Source of the DNA: JAVVEH01 sp032251435
GTDB lineage: Bacteria > Verrucomicrobiota > Lentisphaeria > Oligosphaerales > MVZH01
Assembly: GCA_032251435.1 (NCBI GenBank)
Contig: JAVVEH010000044.1
Coordinates: forward strand, 1-35,264
Direction of reading: 5' to 3'
DNA length: 35,264 nucleotides
Each line of letters starts with the position of its first letter. The first letter of the stretch is position 1. A program made the translations under genes and the position numbers. Shown one piece after another: positions 8,734 through 17,681 of this stretch. A model generated the notes under the pieces. It was not told the DNA's origin, ran no database searches, and worked only from the letters and a program-made list of their open reading frames with translations.

Positions 8734-9555
8734 TTATTTAAACGTCGCGCTGGTCACAAAGATCATCGCGTCGTGTCTCAGGGTTTTATCATACATGCCC
8801 CACCGGAAGGCCGTGTGGCCTTCCGGCCTGTCATAGTGGCCGGCCCCGACCTTTTCGCCATTGAAATACACTTCGTAGTCATGACCATTGTCCCGGACTT
8901 TCAGGTGAAAGCTTTTGCCGGTCATATTCGTGGCGATGGTCTTGTCCTCCTGGTGTCTGCGGTGATTCAGGATGATGTTCCCGGCATCAGTCAAATTGAT
9001 CATGACCCCCCAGTCATTTTTATTGTTTTTGGCCTGAAAGATCGCGCAGCTATGGGGTTTGACAATGGTATACACCCCCTCCCATTCATGCCAGTCCCCC
9101 CGCCGCCATTTCAGCATGCTGAACGATTCAATCCGCGCCGCGTCGGGACGGCTGTTGCGGACATTGTGTTCGCCCTTGAAAAGCCGGAAGACCTGCGTGT
9201 TTCCATCTTCCTGGTACCACCGTGTCCATTTATGAAAATCAGCGCGTTGAATGAGGCTGTTGCCCAATGTGTGGATATGAATGTCTTTTGGAGTGGGACT
9301 GACGGTCTCAACAGCTTGTTCCACAAGGGCGTTGTTGACATCGATGATTGATCCCGTCACGCCTTCCGTTGAATTGCGGCCGACGGGTATGGCCTTGTCG
9401 GCGAGGAGGGTTTCAAACGCCGGGTCATCGCCGGTTTGAGTGTAAAGGGCGGATGATTGCTGATCCTCATCCGATAAACAACTGACGGTGAAAAACATGA
9501 GCGTGCTTCCAAGGCCGATGGCTGTTTTTTTCAAAGACAGTTTGGTGAAAACCAT
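8734..9555 (-). CDS. Exported lipoprotein with a polysaccharide-lyase-like beta-sandwich
   Basis: A 273-aa protein with an N-terminal signal of positive charge plus hydrophobic stretch ending in FFTVSC (cysteine at about 26), consistent with a lipoprotein, although the -3 residue is atypical. The start at 9555 is chosen because GGATG lies 9 bases upstream. The frame extends 23 codons further without signal-peptide character. Residues about 150-273 look like a concanavalin-type jelly roll, with RIESFSMLKWRRGDWHEWEG, then VYTIVKPHSCAIFQAKN, then DYEVYFNGEKVG. This pattern resembles beta-sandwich polysaccharide lyases and lectin domains. I cannot assign a lyase family or substrate. It is convergent with uxaC, so a role in uronic-polymer binding or cleavage is an inference. 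Confidence 0.65.
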   Translation of the reverse strand: MVFTKLSLKKTAIGLGSTLMFFTVSCLSDEDQQSSALYTQTGDDPAFETLLADKAIPVGRNSTEGVTGSIIDVNNALVEQAVETVSPTPKDIHIHTLGNSLIQRADFHKWTRWYQEDGNTQVFRLFKGEHNVRNSRPDAARIESFSMLKWRRGDWHEWEGVYTIVKPHSCAIFQAKNNKNDWGVMINLTDAGNIILNHRRHQEDKTIATNMTGKSFHLKVRDNGHDYEVYFNGEKVGAGHYDRPEGHTAFRWGMYDKTLRHDAMIFVTSATFK

Positions 9556-9640
9556 TTCAGCATCCTTTTTTCGGCTCTTCGCGGAAATATGTAAAACGTT
9601 GAAGTATGAATAAGGCTTGACCACTGGGCGGCGGACTTTT

Positions 9641-10969
9641 TCATAGAGAAAGCGTCAATTGATCATCGGCTTGGTTTGAATCCCTTCCGTCATTGGTTCC
9701 CTCCGGTCCTACACTCCAGATTTTCCGTTCGGTGGTGGAATATCGTAGCGGCTTTCGGGAGAAGGGATCCGCTGGCATCTCGGGCAGATACCCCTTGGCG
9801 ACCAGTTCCATTAAAGACGCGGGCAGGGTCTTCTCCCGCCGCTCATACAGGCGAATGGCTAGATATGCGCGGGTCAGACTTCGCCGCGCCAAAAGTTGTG
9901 TCCCTCTCGCAGGCGCTTTTTCCAAGGCGAACAGAGTCGAAGTTGCCAAATGCAGACCGAAAATATTGGATTTTTTCGTGCTGAGTTGTTCGAGTTTATG
10001 CCATTCGCTCGTCTCGGAAAACGCCCCTTTTTGCTGAGACATTATCAAATCGAAAAACACATTGTCCATGTTAAGTCCCTGTAAATCCCCAAGCCCCGCC
10101 TCCTTCTCGGATTCCTCCCATATTTTCTGATCGCGGCTCGGCCAGCTCACCCCGCAGTTGCGTAAAATTCGGCGAAGATATTTTTCAAAGAAAGCCACTG
10201 ATTCGTCCCGCGAGAAAACACTATCAATATCAACCGGCATTGGGTGCTCCATGGCGTTGATGTCCGTTTGTAGCCTGTCTAACAAAGGGCGTGTCATGGA
10301 GCAATAGTCAATCTTCAAGGCGACAGCGCACTCAGGAACCGGTCCCCGGGCAGGGGGCAGGCTTGCCAGTATCTCTTTCAAAATCTGGTCAGGGACATCA
10401 GCGATATCAGCAAAATGACACATCGCTTCTAGGCTCATACCTTTAATCGAAATCCCCACCAGGTAATGGATTAGAGCGCCCTCACCGTCAAGAATCAACC
10501 GCCCGGCTTTGTTCATCCGCCGCGACAATTCGGCAGCCTGTTGATAGTGTCCGTCTTGAATGAGAAAACGGACTTGAATCGTTTTCACTTGGGCGATGGA
10601 CCGTAGCTTGCTCAATCCGTGAGCGATAGGATCCTTAAAACGAATAGGTGGAAACTGTAGTTTCCCCAAAGTCACCCCCCGGTCAAACATATCAAGACTC
10701 GGTTTGACTGTCTCAATCCAAGCCTTCAATTCATCCGCCTTTCTTCCTGTCGGCAATGGATTTTCCCAGGAGCTGGCATCCCAGAATAACTCCTTGCCAT
10801 CTTTGTTTCCGGGAATTTCAAATATTTCCAAAGCTTGCTCCCATAGCGTCCAGGCGTTATCCTCCGGTGGCAAAGGCGCCCGCTTGTATTCGAGATGTTC
10901 CGCCGCGTTACCATGAAGGAAAAGAAAAGAAACCAGTAAAAATAAAAATGTCTGATAAACCCTTCTCAT
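9641..10969 (-). CDS. Secreted protein of unknown function
   Basis: A 442-aa protein with a clear signal peptide (MRRVYQTFLFLLVSFLFLHG, then NAAE). The body is mostly helical and carries no enzyme motif I recognise. The C-terminus, with LPASLMELVAKGYLPEMPAD, then PFSRKPLRY and IWSVGPEGTNDG, matches a tail common in exported proteins of Planctomycetes and Verrucomicrobia, also seen in pseudopilin-like proteins. That supports the PVC assignment but gives no activity. It lies 85 bases upstream of the lipoprotein gene on the same strand, so the two are probably co-transcribed. A GGGG six bases before the ATG is the only ribosome-site candidate. Confidence 0.7.
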   Translation of the reverse strand: MRRVYQTFLFLLVSFLFLHGNAAEHLEYKRAPLPPEDNAWTLWEQALEIFEIPGNKDGKELFWDASSWENPLPTGRKADELKAWIETVKPSLDMFDRGVTLGKLQFPPIRFKDPIAHGLSKLRSIAQVKTIQVRFLIQDGHYQQAAELSRRMNKAGRLILDGEGALIHYLVGISIKGMSLEAMCHFADIADVPDQILKEILASLPPARGPVPECAVALKIDYCSMTRPLLDRLQTDINAMEHPMPVDIDSVFSRDESVAFFEKYLRRILRNCGVSWPSRDQKIWEESEKEAGLGDLQGLNMDNVFFDLIMSQQKGAFSETSEWHKLEQLSTKKSNIFGLHLATSTLFALEKAPARGTQLLARRSLTRAYLAIRLYERREKTLPASLMELVAKGYLPEMPADPFSRKPLRYSTTERKIWSVGPEGTNDGRDSNQADDQLTLSL

Positions 10970-11004
10970 CTTTTACCCCGCTTCCTCAATCGTTTTCCGG
11001 CGTT

Positions 11005-11036
11005 GTCCGTGTTCATCTGTGTTTATCCGTGGTTTA
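11005..11036. repeat. Short 10-bp-period intergenic repeat
   Basis: GTCCGT, GTTCATCTGT, GTTTATCCGT and GGTTTAATGC follow one another with a 10-base period. Very similar GTGTTCATC...CGTGGTT strings are dispersed between genes in many PVC and other genomes, as far as I recall. The function is unknown. Confidence 0.45.
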
Positions 11037-11146
11037 ATGCTGGCGGCACCGACCGTCAGGGAATTACTCCAGAAGGCCTGACGATCCATTTTTCAACATG
11101 CGCGCGGCCTGTGCTTAAAATACGGTGAGATGCCCGTGTTGCAAAT

Positions 11147-11448
11147 CCGTGATACGNNNNNNNNNNNNNNNNNNNNNNNNNNNNNNNNNNNNNNNNNNNN
11201 NNNNNNNNNNNNNNNNNNNNNNNNNNNNNNNNNNNNNNNNNNNNNNNNNNNNNNNNTGAAGGCGTGATACGTGAAGGCGTGATACGTGAAGGCGTGATAC
11301 GTGAAGGCGTGATACGTGAAGGCGTGGAAGGCGTGGAAGTCGTGGAAGGCGTGATACGTGAAGGCGTGGAAGTCGTGGAAGGCGTGGAAGGCGTGGAAGG
11401 CGTGGAAGGCGTGGAAGGCGTGGAAGGCGTGATACGTGAAGGCGTGAT
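11147..11448. repeat. Tandem array of 15- and 9-bp units interrupted by a 100-N gap
   Basis: Units CGTGATACGTGAAGG (15 bases) and CGTGGAAGG/CGTGGAAGT (9 bases) are head to tail on both sides of exactly 100 N at 11157-11256. The gap is a placeholder at a collapsed repeat, so the true array length is unknown. Unit lengths are multiples of three, which keeps spurious frames open (VIREG or TPS peptides). I do not regard these as genes. Confidence 0.9.
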
Positions 11449-11625
11449 CCCGTTCAAGCGGGGAACGGCAAGATTCTCCCAATGCCCAAGTTAAGGGCGG
11501 CACCACTGCGACCTGAGTTTTTTCCTTGATTATTGGATATTCCGTGTTGGTTGTTGGATATTGAAGGGGAGTCTGTGGTCTCCTTCAGCGGTCAGCTTTC
11601 CACCCTCATCCCCGCTATCACGCAG

Positions 11626-11800
11626 TCACGCGTCACGTCTCACGCGTCACGCGTCACGTATCACGCCTCACGTATCACGTATCACGTATCACGTATCACG
11701 CCTCACGTATCACGCCTCACGTATCACGCGTCACGTATCACGCGTCACGTATCACGCCTCACGTATCACGTATCACGTATCACGCGTCACGTATCACGTC
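11626..11800. repeat. Array of 25 heptamers TCACGNN
   Basis: Twenty-five consecutive 7-base units TCACG plus TA, CC, CG or TC, without interruption. TA units dominate and CC or CG units are interspersed. The string TCACGTATCACG is the exact reverse complement of CGTGATACGTGA in the 11147-11448 array, so the two arrays share a core in opposite orientation about 180 bases apart. The unit length of 7 is not a codon multiple. It ends 111 bases before the M42 operon. Confidence 0.9.
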
Positions 11801-11910
11801 TTCATTGCTGGTCTGTTTTATTTTCGCCTCTTGCCTTCAAGGAAGCCGGTGGTATGTTCTATCGCTCAACCGCTGACGTGTGGAAACCTCTGTAAAGACC
11901 ATTTGAACGT

Positions 11911-12999
11911 ATGAAAGACGAGCCAATGGATGTGAAAGCGTTATTGAAATCTCTCTCGGAAGCGTGCGGGGTTTCGGGGTATGAGGACGAGGTGCGCGGG
12001 GTGATCCGCCAGGCGTTTGAACCTTACTGCGATGAGATCCGCGTGGATACCATGGGCAACTTGATTGGCCTTAAGAAAGGCTCGGGCAAGGGCGGCGCGC
12101 GCCGTAAACGCGTGATGCTGGCGGGGCATATGGATGAGATCGGTCTGATGGTCACTGAAATTGACCAGGGGTTTATCCGCTTCACTCAGGTCGGCGGATA
12201 CGACACCCGGGTCCTGCCGGCGCAGGCGGTCACCGTGTTCGGCCGCGAACGACTGCCGGGCATCATCGCCAGCGTGCCGCCGCACGTCTCGGGGTCGAGT
12301 GACAAATCAACCCCCATGGACGAGCTGTATGTGGATGTCGGCCTCTCTGAAAGTCAAGTGAATAAGCTGGCGCGCGTCGGCGACTTGATCACCTTGGACC
12401 GGCCGTGTGTCGAGCTGAGTGATGACTTGCTTTGCGGCAAGGCGTTTGATGACCGGGCGTCCGTCGCGGCGATCGTGACATGTCTGGAGATCCTCAGCCA
12501 AACGGCTCATGAATGGGATGTCTACGCCGTGGCGACCGTCCAGGAGGAGGTGGGGCTGCGTGGCGCCACGACCGGCGCCTTCGGGATCGCCCCGGACTTG
12601 GGAATCGCGATCGATGTGGGGTTTGGCAAACAACCCGGCGTGAAAGAGAAGTTCGCCATCATCCTGGGCAAGGGCCCCGCCTTGGCCAGGGGCCCGAATA
12701 TCCATCCAAAACTTTTCGCCGGTCTCAAAGCCACCGCCGAAAAGTTTGAAATACCGTACCAAGTTGAGGTGACCAGCGGCGGAACCGGCACGGACGCCAA
12801 CGCCATCCAGTTGACGCGTGACGGCATACCCACGGGCCTCATCAGCATTCCGGAACGCAACATGCACACGCCTGTCGAGACGATCTCCATTAAGGATGTG
12901 GAACGGACCGGCAGGCTGCTCGCCTGTTACATCGCCGGCCTTGACGCTGACACCATGGGGCAATTCGTCTGGGACGATGACAACGGAGGTGAAAAATGA
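11911..12999 (+). CDS. M42 family metallo-aminopeptidase, copy 1
   Basis: A 362-aa cytosolic peptidase of family M42 (glutamyl aminopeptidase/tetrahedral aminopeptidase, also annotated as endoglucanase M). Such enzymes form dodecameric shells that trim peptides released by proteases. All expected metal and catalytic residues are visible: His in AGHMDEIG (about 72), Asp in KAFDDRAS, Glu-Glu in VQEEVGLRGATTG, Asp in AIDVG and His in RNMHTPVE. A PDZ-like lid occupies about residues 90-170. The start could also be the ATG at 11926; neither has a strong ribosome site. Its TGA overlaps the ATG of copy 2, so it is the first gene of a three-gene operon behind the heptamer array. Confidence 0.92.
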   Translation: MKDEPMDVKALLKSLSEACGVSGYEDEVRGVIRQAFEPYCDEIRVDTMGNLIGLKKGSGKGGARRKRVMLAGHMDEIGLMVTEIDQGFIRFTQVGGYDTRVLPAQAVTVFGRERLPGIIASVPPHVSGSSDKSTPMDELYVDVGLSESQVNKLARVGDLITLDRPCVELSDDLLCGKAFDDRASVAAIVTCLEILSQTAHEWDVYAVATVQEEVGLRGATTGAFGIAPDLGIAIDVGFGKQPGVKEKFAIILGKGPALARGPNIHPKLFAGLKATAEKFEIPYQVEVTSGGTGTDANAIQLTRDGIPTGLISIPERNMHTPVETISIKDVERTGRLLACYIAGLDADTMGQFVWDDDNGGEK

Positions 13000-14033
13000 T
13001 GCTGGAAAAACTTTCCAACGCCTTCGGCCCGTCAGGGTGTGAAGGAGATGTCCGCCGGATTGTGATCAGTGACATCAAATCACGCGTGGATGAGTTGACT
13101 GTTGACCACCTGGGCAACGTCATCTGTCGAATGAAGGCCACCGGCCGCGGGAAAAAGCCGTTGAGAATCATGGCCGCCGCGCACCTGGACGAGGTGGGCA
13201 TGATCATCACTCACGCGGATGACGATGGATTCCTTCACTTCGATAAAATCGGCGGTATCGATGATCGTATCCTGCCGGCCAAAGGTGTCGTCATCGGCGC
13301 GGGCAAGGTGCCGGGTGTCATCATCGCCAAACCTGTCCACCTGACCAGCGCGGAGGAACGCGGCAAGGTCATCAGTCACGATGATCTGGTCATCGACATC
13401 GGGGCCGCGAATAAAGACGCCGCGGTGAAAAAATGCGCGCCCGGTGATTACGCCACGTTCGACACGCGCTTCCGCCGGTTCGGCCGTGGTCTGGTGGCGG
13501 GCAAGGCCTTCGACGACCGCGTGGGGTGCGCGGTGTTAATCGAGCTGATCAAACGCGGTCCCTATCCGTTCGAATTTTGCCCGGTCTTCACCACGATGGA
13601 GGAAGTCGGTTTGCGGGGCGCCAAGGTGGCGGCGTTTAAGGTCCGCCCTGATATCGCCCTGGTGCTCGAGAGCACCATCTGCGAGGACAGCCCCAAAGAA
13701 AAAGACCGCGGCTCCGTGACCGCGATTGGCAAAGGCCCGGCGTTAAGCCTGGCGGACCGCGGGTTGATTGTCAACCGCAAACTGGTCCGTTTCGCCGCCC
13801 GGCGTGCCGCGGCCTTGGGGGTGCCCTGCCAGTTCAAACAGCCGGGCATCGGCGGCACTGACGGCGGCGCTATCCATAAAGAAGGGGAGGGCGCGCCCAC
13901 ATTGCCCGTCAGCGTCCCCGCCCGGTATATTCATTCGCCCATGGCGGTGATCAGCCTGCGGGATTTTCATCACACGATCGATTTGGCCGAGGATGTGATG
14001 AGACACGTCACATTGGCCGACATTCAACCGTAG
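12996..14033 (+). CDS. M42 family metallo-aminopeptidase, copy 2
   Basis: A 345-aa M42 paralogue, the most divergent of the three. Metal residues are His in AAHLDEVG, Asp in AFDDRVG, Glu-Glu in MEEVGLRGA and His in RYIHSPM. The position that is Asp in copies 1 and 3 (AIDV) reads ALVLESTICED, where Glu can serve as ligand, a known alternative in the family. The gene begins ATGATG with the excellent site GGAGGTG upstream, overlapping the copy 1 stop. Only 16 bases separate it from copy 3. Different third-ligand residues suggest different peptide specificity from its neighbours, perhaps acidic versus neutral N-termini, which is inference. Confidence 0.92.
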   Translation: MMLEKLSNAFGPSGCEGDVRRIVISDIKSRVDELTVDHLGNVICRMKATGRGKKPLRIMAAAHLDEVGMIITHADDDGFLHFDKIGGIDDRILPAKGVVIGAGKVPGVIIAKPVHLTSAEERGKVISHDDLVIDIGAANKDAAVKKCAPGDYATFDTRFRRFGRGLVAGKAFDDRVGCAVLIELIKRGPYPFEFCPVFTTMEEVGLRGAKVAAFKVRPDIALVLESTICEDSPKEKDRGSVTAIGKGPALSLADRGLIVNRKLVRFAARRAAALGVPCQFKQPGIGGTDGGAIHKEGEGAPTLPVSVPARYIHSPMAVISLRDFHHTIDLAEDVMRHVTLADIQP

Positions 14034-14049
14034 AGACAGGATTCGAATC

Positions 14050-15051
14050 ATGAAGGATATTATTAAAAAAATGGTCGAAGGCTTTGGTCCCTCCGGATTT
14101 GAGGACAGCATTCGCGCGGCCATTCGGGACGAGATTCAACCGCTGGTGGACGAGATCCGCGTGGATGCCATGGGCAACCTCATCGCCCTGAAGAAGGGAA
14201 CCGGCCACGATGGCAAAAAGATCATGGTCGCGGCGCATATGGATGAGATCGGCGCCATGGTTTCATATGTGGATAAGAAAGGCTTTGTCCGGTTCACCAA
14301 TCTGGGCGGGGTCGTGCCGATCTTCGAGGTGGGTGGTCGCATGCGCTTCGAAAATGGAACCATTGGTGTCATCGCCATGGAAAAACTTGAGGATCCGAAA
14401 AAAGCGCCTGAGCTTGAAAAACTCTACGTTGATGTCGGGGCCACCAGCCGTGATGACTGTCCGGTCAACGTGGGTGACGTGGCCTGCTTTCTCCAACCGA
14501 TGGTCGAGCTGGGCCCGTGTCTCGCGTCCAAGGCCATGGATGACCGGGTCGGGTGCGCTATCATGATTCAGGCCTTGCGCGACATGAAGACGAAGCCTGC
14601 CGCCGATATTTATTTTGTTTTCACCACTCAGGAAGAGGTCGGGTTACGCGGGGCGACGACGGGAGCCTTTGGCATCAACCCGGATGTCGGCATCGCCATC
14701 GATGTGACTGGCACCGGCGACACCCCTGAACCCGCCCGTAAGATGGCGGTCTCCATCGGCGCCGGCCCCGCCATCAAGATCAAAGACAGCGGCATGGTCG
14801 TGACCCCGTGGGTCAAGGATTGGATGATTGATGTCGCCACGGCCCAAAAAATTCCCTTCCAGCTAGAAGTCCTGGTGGGCGGCGCCACGGATGCCGCGGC
14901 CATCCAGAAAAGCCGGGCGGGTGTCGCCGCCGGATGCATCTCCATCCCCTGCCGCTATATCCATTCCCCGTCCGAGACCGTCAGTTACGCCGATGTTCTC
15001 AACAGCGTGAAACTGCTTGTCGGCATGCTGGAAAGACCAGTCTTTAATTAG
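14050..15051 (+). CDS. M42 family metallo-aminopeptidase, copy 3
   Basis: A 333-aa M42 paralogue closest to copy 1. Landmarks are GFGPSGFEDSIRAAIRDEI at the N-terminus, His in AAHMDEIGAMV, Asp in AMDDRVG, Glu-Glu in QEEVGLRGATTGAFG, Asp in AIDVTGTGD and His in RYIHSPSETV. It is full length, starts at an ATG 16 bases behind copy 2 and ends with TAG. Together the three genes make a self-contained aminopeptidase operon, and mixed shells of different subunits are possible since M42 enzymes assemble as dodecamers. A bidirectional terminator-like hairpin lies between it and the convergent esterase gene. Confidence 0.93.
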   Translation: MKDIIKKMVEGFGPSGFEDSIRAAIRDEIQPLVDEIRVDAMGNLIALKKGTGHDGKKIMVAAHMDEIGAMVSYVDKKGFVRFTNLGGVVPIFEVGGRMRFENGTIGVIAMEKLEDPKKAPELEKLYVDVGATSRDDCPVNVGDVACFLQPMVELGPCLASKAMDDRVGCAIMIQALRDMKTKPAADIYFVFTTQEEVGLRGATTGAFGINPDVGIAIDVTGTGDTPEPARKMAVSIGAGPAIKIKDSGMVVTPWVKDWMIDVATAQKIPFQLEVLVGGATDAAAIQKSRAGVAAGCISIPCRYIHSPSETVSYADVLNSVKLLVGMLERPVFN

Positions 15052-15149
15052 GTTCCCCGGCCCCGGCTAAAAGGGACTTCCACGTGTGAACGAATGAGCC
15101 GTTCGCCATCGCCACAGTCGTGGTTTTATGGATAGACACAGACATTCCC

Positions 15150-15179
15150 CCCCCGAATTCCCGATCCGGGGTTCGGGGG
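15150..15179. terminator. Nested hairpin between convergent genes
   Basis: CCCCCGAA (15150-15157) pairs with TTCGGGGG (15172-15179), and within the loop CCCG-ATC-CGGG forms a second stem. It lies between the stops of two convergent transcripts and could terminate both. T-rich tails are modest on either side. Confidence 0.5.
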
Positions 15180-15194
15180 AAAATCCCCTCTTCA

Positions 15195-17681
15195 CTATTC
15201 CACAGGCGGGATCTTCTGTTCTTCAATCCACACACTCAAAGGCCTGAGTGTGGGGACAAAATTACCTGGAATCCAGTTGTTCATGGGGAAATTTTCCACG
15301 GCGATCGTCACCGTCCCCCCCTTGAACTCATCACGGAAATCATTCCAGACATGACTGCCCCGGAGCCCCTGGCGGCGAAAGGCTAAAACGCCATCGTCCC
15401 GTCTGCTCAGTAGTTTTCCGTTGATATAAACCGCGAAGCCCTCACCTGAATTCTTGTGAATGGCGCCGTCAACTCTGATCCGGTAGCGACAGTCATCTTT
15501 CAACGGCGGCAGCTCCACGGTTTTGCGCATCAACACCACATCGTTGTCGACAATCGTTTCAGGCTGCGGCAGCTCCGTTGGATAATCCGGGTATTTGTCA
15601 AGCCACTCCACGACCTCCGCTCTCGTCTTATCACGCTTCACGCCGAAAGGGGCCGGGGCGTTTTTCCAACCAGCCTGTTTCGGGTCAAAGTCAGGCATGG
15701 TCCAGTTCACCAGTCCTTGCGGGAAGCTTATCTCAAGCGGGGCCGCCTCTTTTTTTCCCTTCCCTTTGGGTGGAGCGACTGTGGCCTTATACGGGCTGTC
15801 AGGCATGTCAAAACCGAAATAATCCCATGAAGCGTTCTTGAGATCTCCGCCAAACGGTTTCCAATCATACGCGTGAATCCCGGCTTCCTGATAATAAGCG
15901 ACAGCGTCATCCAGCGCGTCATCCAGATACGTTGGCGATTCATCCGGTTTGTCCATCCCCTTCATCGCCGCCCGCAGGGATGCCTCAGCGCGGGGATTCC
16001 CCGCGAATTCCGCCAGAACGCCATCCAAAATGATCGGCTGTATCGCCGCCCGTGACGCCGCTGTCTCGGTCTCCGTCGGTGGCGCCATCGCGGCCTCGGC
16101 GGCAATCTCAGCTTTCACCCGCTCCTCACGGTCAGACTTCGGAATAACCGCCGCTTGTCCGCCCTTAATACGCGCCATGGCCCGTCCCAAGGCTTCACCA
16201 ACAAGCATGTATGTTTCAGCGTTACGATTGTAGTGGTAATCCTGATTGCGCGGTGACTCATCAACCTCCCGCCAGAAATCGAGCGTGTCCACAGACGCCA
16301 CGGCGCCGGCGAACTCCGGATGCTGTTTAGGATCCCCCACCGCCATCTGCGCTTCCCAAACACCCTTCCAGTCTCCGTGTGACAATCTGTAGCCGTGAAA
16401 CCCGCCTGTGGCCACAGCCACCGGCATCCCAGGGGCGTTGAACTCTTCGCGTATATCATGAATCAGGTTGACCAAGTTTTTTTCATACGCTTCCTTCGTT
16501 GACCCCCTGTCCTTATGCGCCTGCCACCAAACGAAACCGGCGATCTCATAGCCCTGTCCCTGGTAGTTTGGCACCACCTCAGCGATGTTTTTGAGTGTGG
16601 TGTGGACACCTTCAACCATCGCCCGATACTCAAAGCCCTCATACTCGCTGTCCGGATCCTCGCGTCCACTCGACGGTGGCCGGAAATCAAAATTAAGCGA
16701 GCGGTTGCCCATGGCGGTTTTGATAAGCAGAACCTGAGCGTCATGGAAAGTGCCCATCACATGGCCGAACCCGACTTCGGGGCCGATTGATTTTCCATTA
16801 TTCGACACCGCGGACAACGGAGAAGCCGCTCTTTCCGGAAACAAGCGGGGATCAATGTAGGTCACGTCGTTCCGCGCGGCCCAGTTGCCGTCATCATCCA
16901 AAAGGTAAGGAAATTTACCCTCTTTTTGCGTCACATACACCATGTCCCCTCTACCTTTGAGATCCACCTGCTCCAACCAGAGAGCCGCCGACCCGTTTTT
17001 GACATATGTGATCGTGAGCGGGTAGCGCTTCCTCGCCTCAAGCGTCACCTTGGTGATCACCGGTTTGCCGCCCGGATCCCGGCGATACACTTCCGCGCCG
17101 TCCAGGACGGCGACCGCGTAAGCGCTGTCCCCAAATCCCACATGAACCAGATAGTTTCCTGTCTCAGGCACATCAATAAACGCCTTCACAACCGCTGTGC
17201 AAGGGCCATCGAGAAGCGGAATCTGAGCCGCGGTCGTGCCCAGAGCCACCGTCGCGCTTTCCGCGGGTGTCAGCTTGGAATAGTCCGCCTTCGGGTCAAA
17301 CGATCCTTTATAGAGATTCACAACGGCGCCCGTTTCCGCCCGCGTGTCCGCTGACTGGTAAACCCCGTGAGCCGCCAGCGCTGACACGCCTTTCCAAAAC
17401 CATCGATTTCCGCCTCTTCCCCGGCTCGTTCCCACCGGCATGACCCCCGGAATCACCGCCGGATCCGCCACGAGAAACACGCTCGGATTTGGCGGCTGCG
17501 CCCCTTTGAGATCACCCATGCCCACCATATTGGACTGCCCGGCGAGGATATACACCTTGACTGGCTTCTCAGGGTTGCCGGGCTTGCCGTCTGACTTCGG
17601 AAGGTTGAGGGGTATTGTCACGGCCCGCAGGGACATGCCCATAGCCATTAAAACTGACATCATCAGCATCATTCGTTTCAT
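15195..17681 (-). CDS. Exported SASA-family carbohydrate esterase
   Basis: An 828-aa secreted protein with a signal peptide (about residues 1-20, ending SLRA). It carries a sialate O-acetylesterase/SASA SGNH-type hydrolase that removes acetyl groups from sugars. The nucleophile block is ILAGQSNMVGMG, with Ser at about 50. The oxyanion/Trp block is GFVWWQAHKDRG and the catalytic His is probably in DYHYNRNAETYMLVGEALGR. A PA14-like insertion occupies about residues 100-260. The 300 residues after the esterase contain a proline/lysine linker (PKGKGKKEAAP) and a C-terminal beta domain with YINGKLLSRRDDGVLAFRRQ, probably carbohydrate binding. A good ribosome site (GGAG) precedes the ATG at 17681. 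The substrate is unknown; the family acts on many acetylated polysaccharides, not only sialic acid. Confidence 0.88.
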   Translation of the reverse strand: MKRMMLMMSVLMAMGMSLRAVTIPLNLPKSDGKPGNPEKPVKVYILAGQSNMVGMGDLKGAQPPNPSVFLVADPAVIPGVMPVGTSRGRGGNRWFWKGVSALAAHGVYQSADTRAETGAVVNLYKGSFDPKADYSKLTPAESATVALGTTAAQIPLLDGPCTAVVKAFIDVPETGNYLVHVGFGDSAYAVAVLDGAEVYRRDPGGKPVITKVTLEARKRYPLTITYVKNGSAALWLEQVDLKGRGDMVYVTQKEGKFPYLLDDDGNWAARNDVTYIDPRLFPERAASPLSAVSNNGKSIGPEVGFGHVMGTFHDAQVLLIKTAMGNRSLNFDFRPPSSGREDPDSEYEGFEYRAMVEGVHTTLKNIAEVVPNYQGQGYEIAGFVWWQAHKDRGSTKEAYEKNLVNLIHDIREEFNAPGMPVAVATGGFHGYRLSHGDWKGVWEAQMAVGDPKQHPEFAGAVASVDTLDFWREVDESPRNQDYHYNRNAETYMLVGEALGRAMARIKGGQAAVIPKSDREERVKAEIAAEAAMAPPTETETAASRAAIQPIILDGVLAEFAGNPRAEASLRAAMKGMDKPDESPTYLDDALDDAVAYYQEAGIHAYDWKPFGGDLKNASWDYFGFDMPDSPYKATVAPPKGKGKKEAAPLEISFPQGLVNWTMPDFDPKQAGWKNAPAPFGVKRDKTRAEVVEWLDKYPDYPTELPQPETIVDNDVVLMRKTVELPPLKDDCRYRIRVDGAIHKNSGEGFAVYINGKLLSRRDDGVLAFRRQGLRGSHVWNDFRDEFKGGTVTIAVENFPMNNWIPGNFVPTLRPLSVWIEEQKIPPVE

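Noticed and set aside
8650..9351. 233-codon plus-strand frame
   Set aside because: It is antisense to the lipoprotein gene, which has a signal peptide, ribosome site and domain pattern; the plus frame has none.
11056..11506. Open frames encoding TPS, HAF or VIREG repeats
   Set aside because: They arise from the 15- and 9-base tandem units and run through the N gap. Several frames on both strands are open at once, as expected for a repeat and not for a gene.
11626..11800. CRISPR array
   Set aside because: The units are 7 bases with two variable bases. There are no 25-40 base repeats, no spacers and no cas genes.
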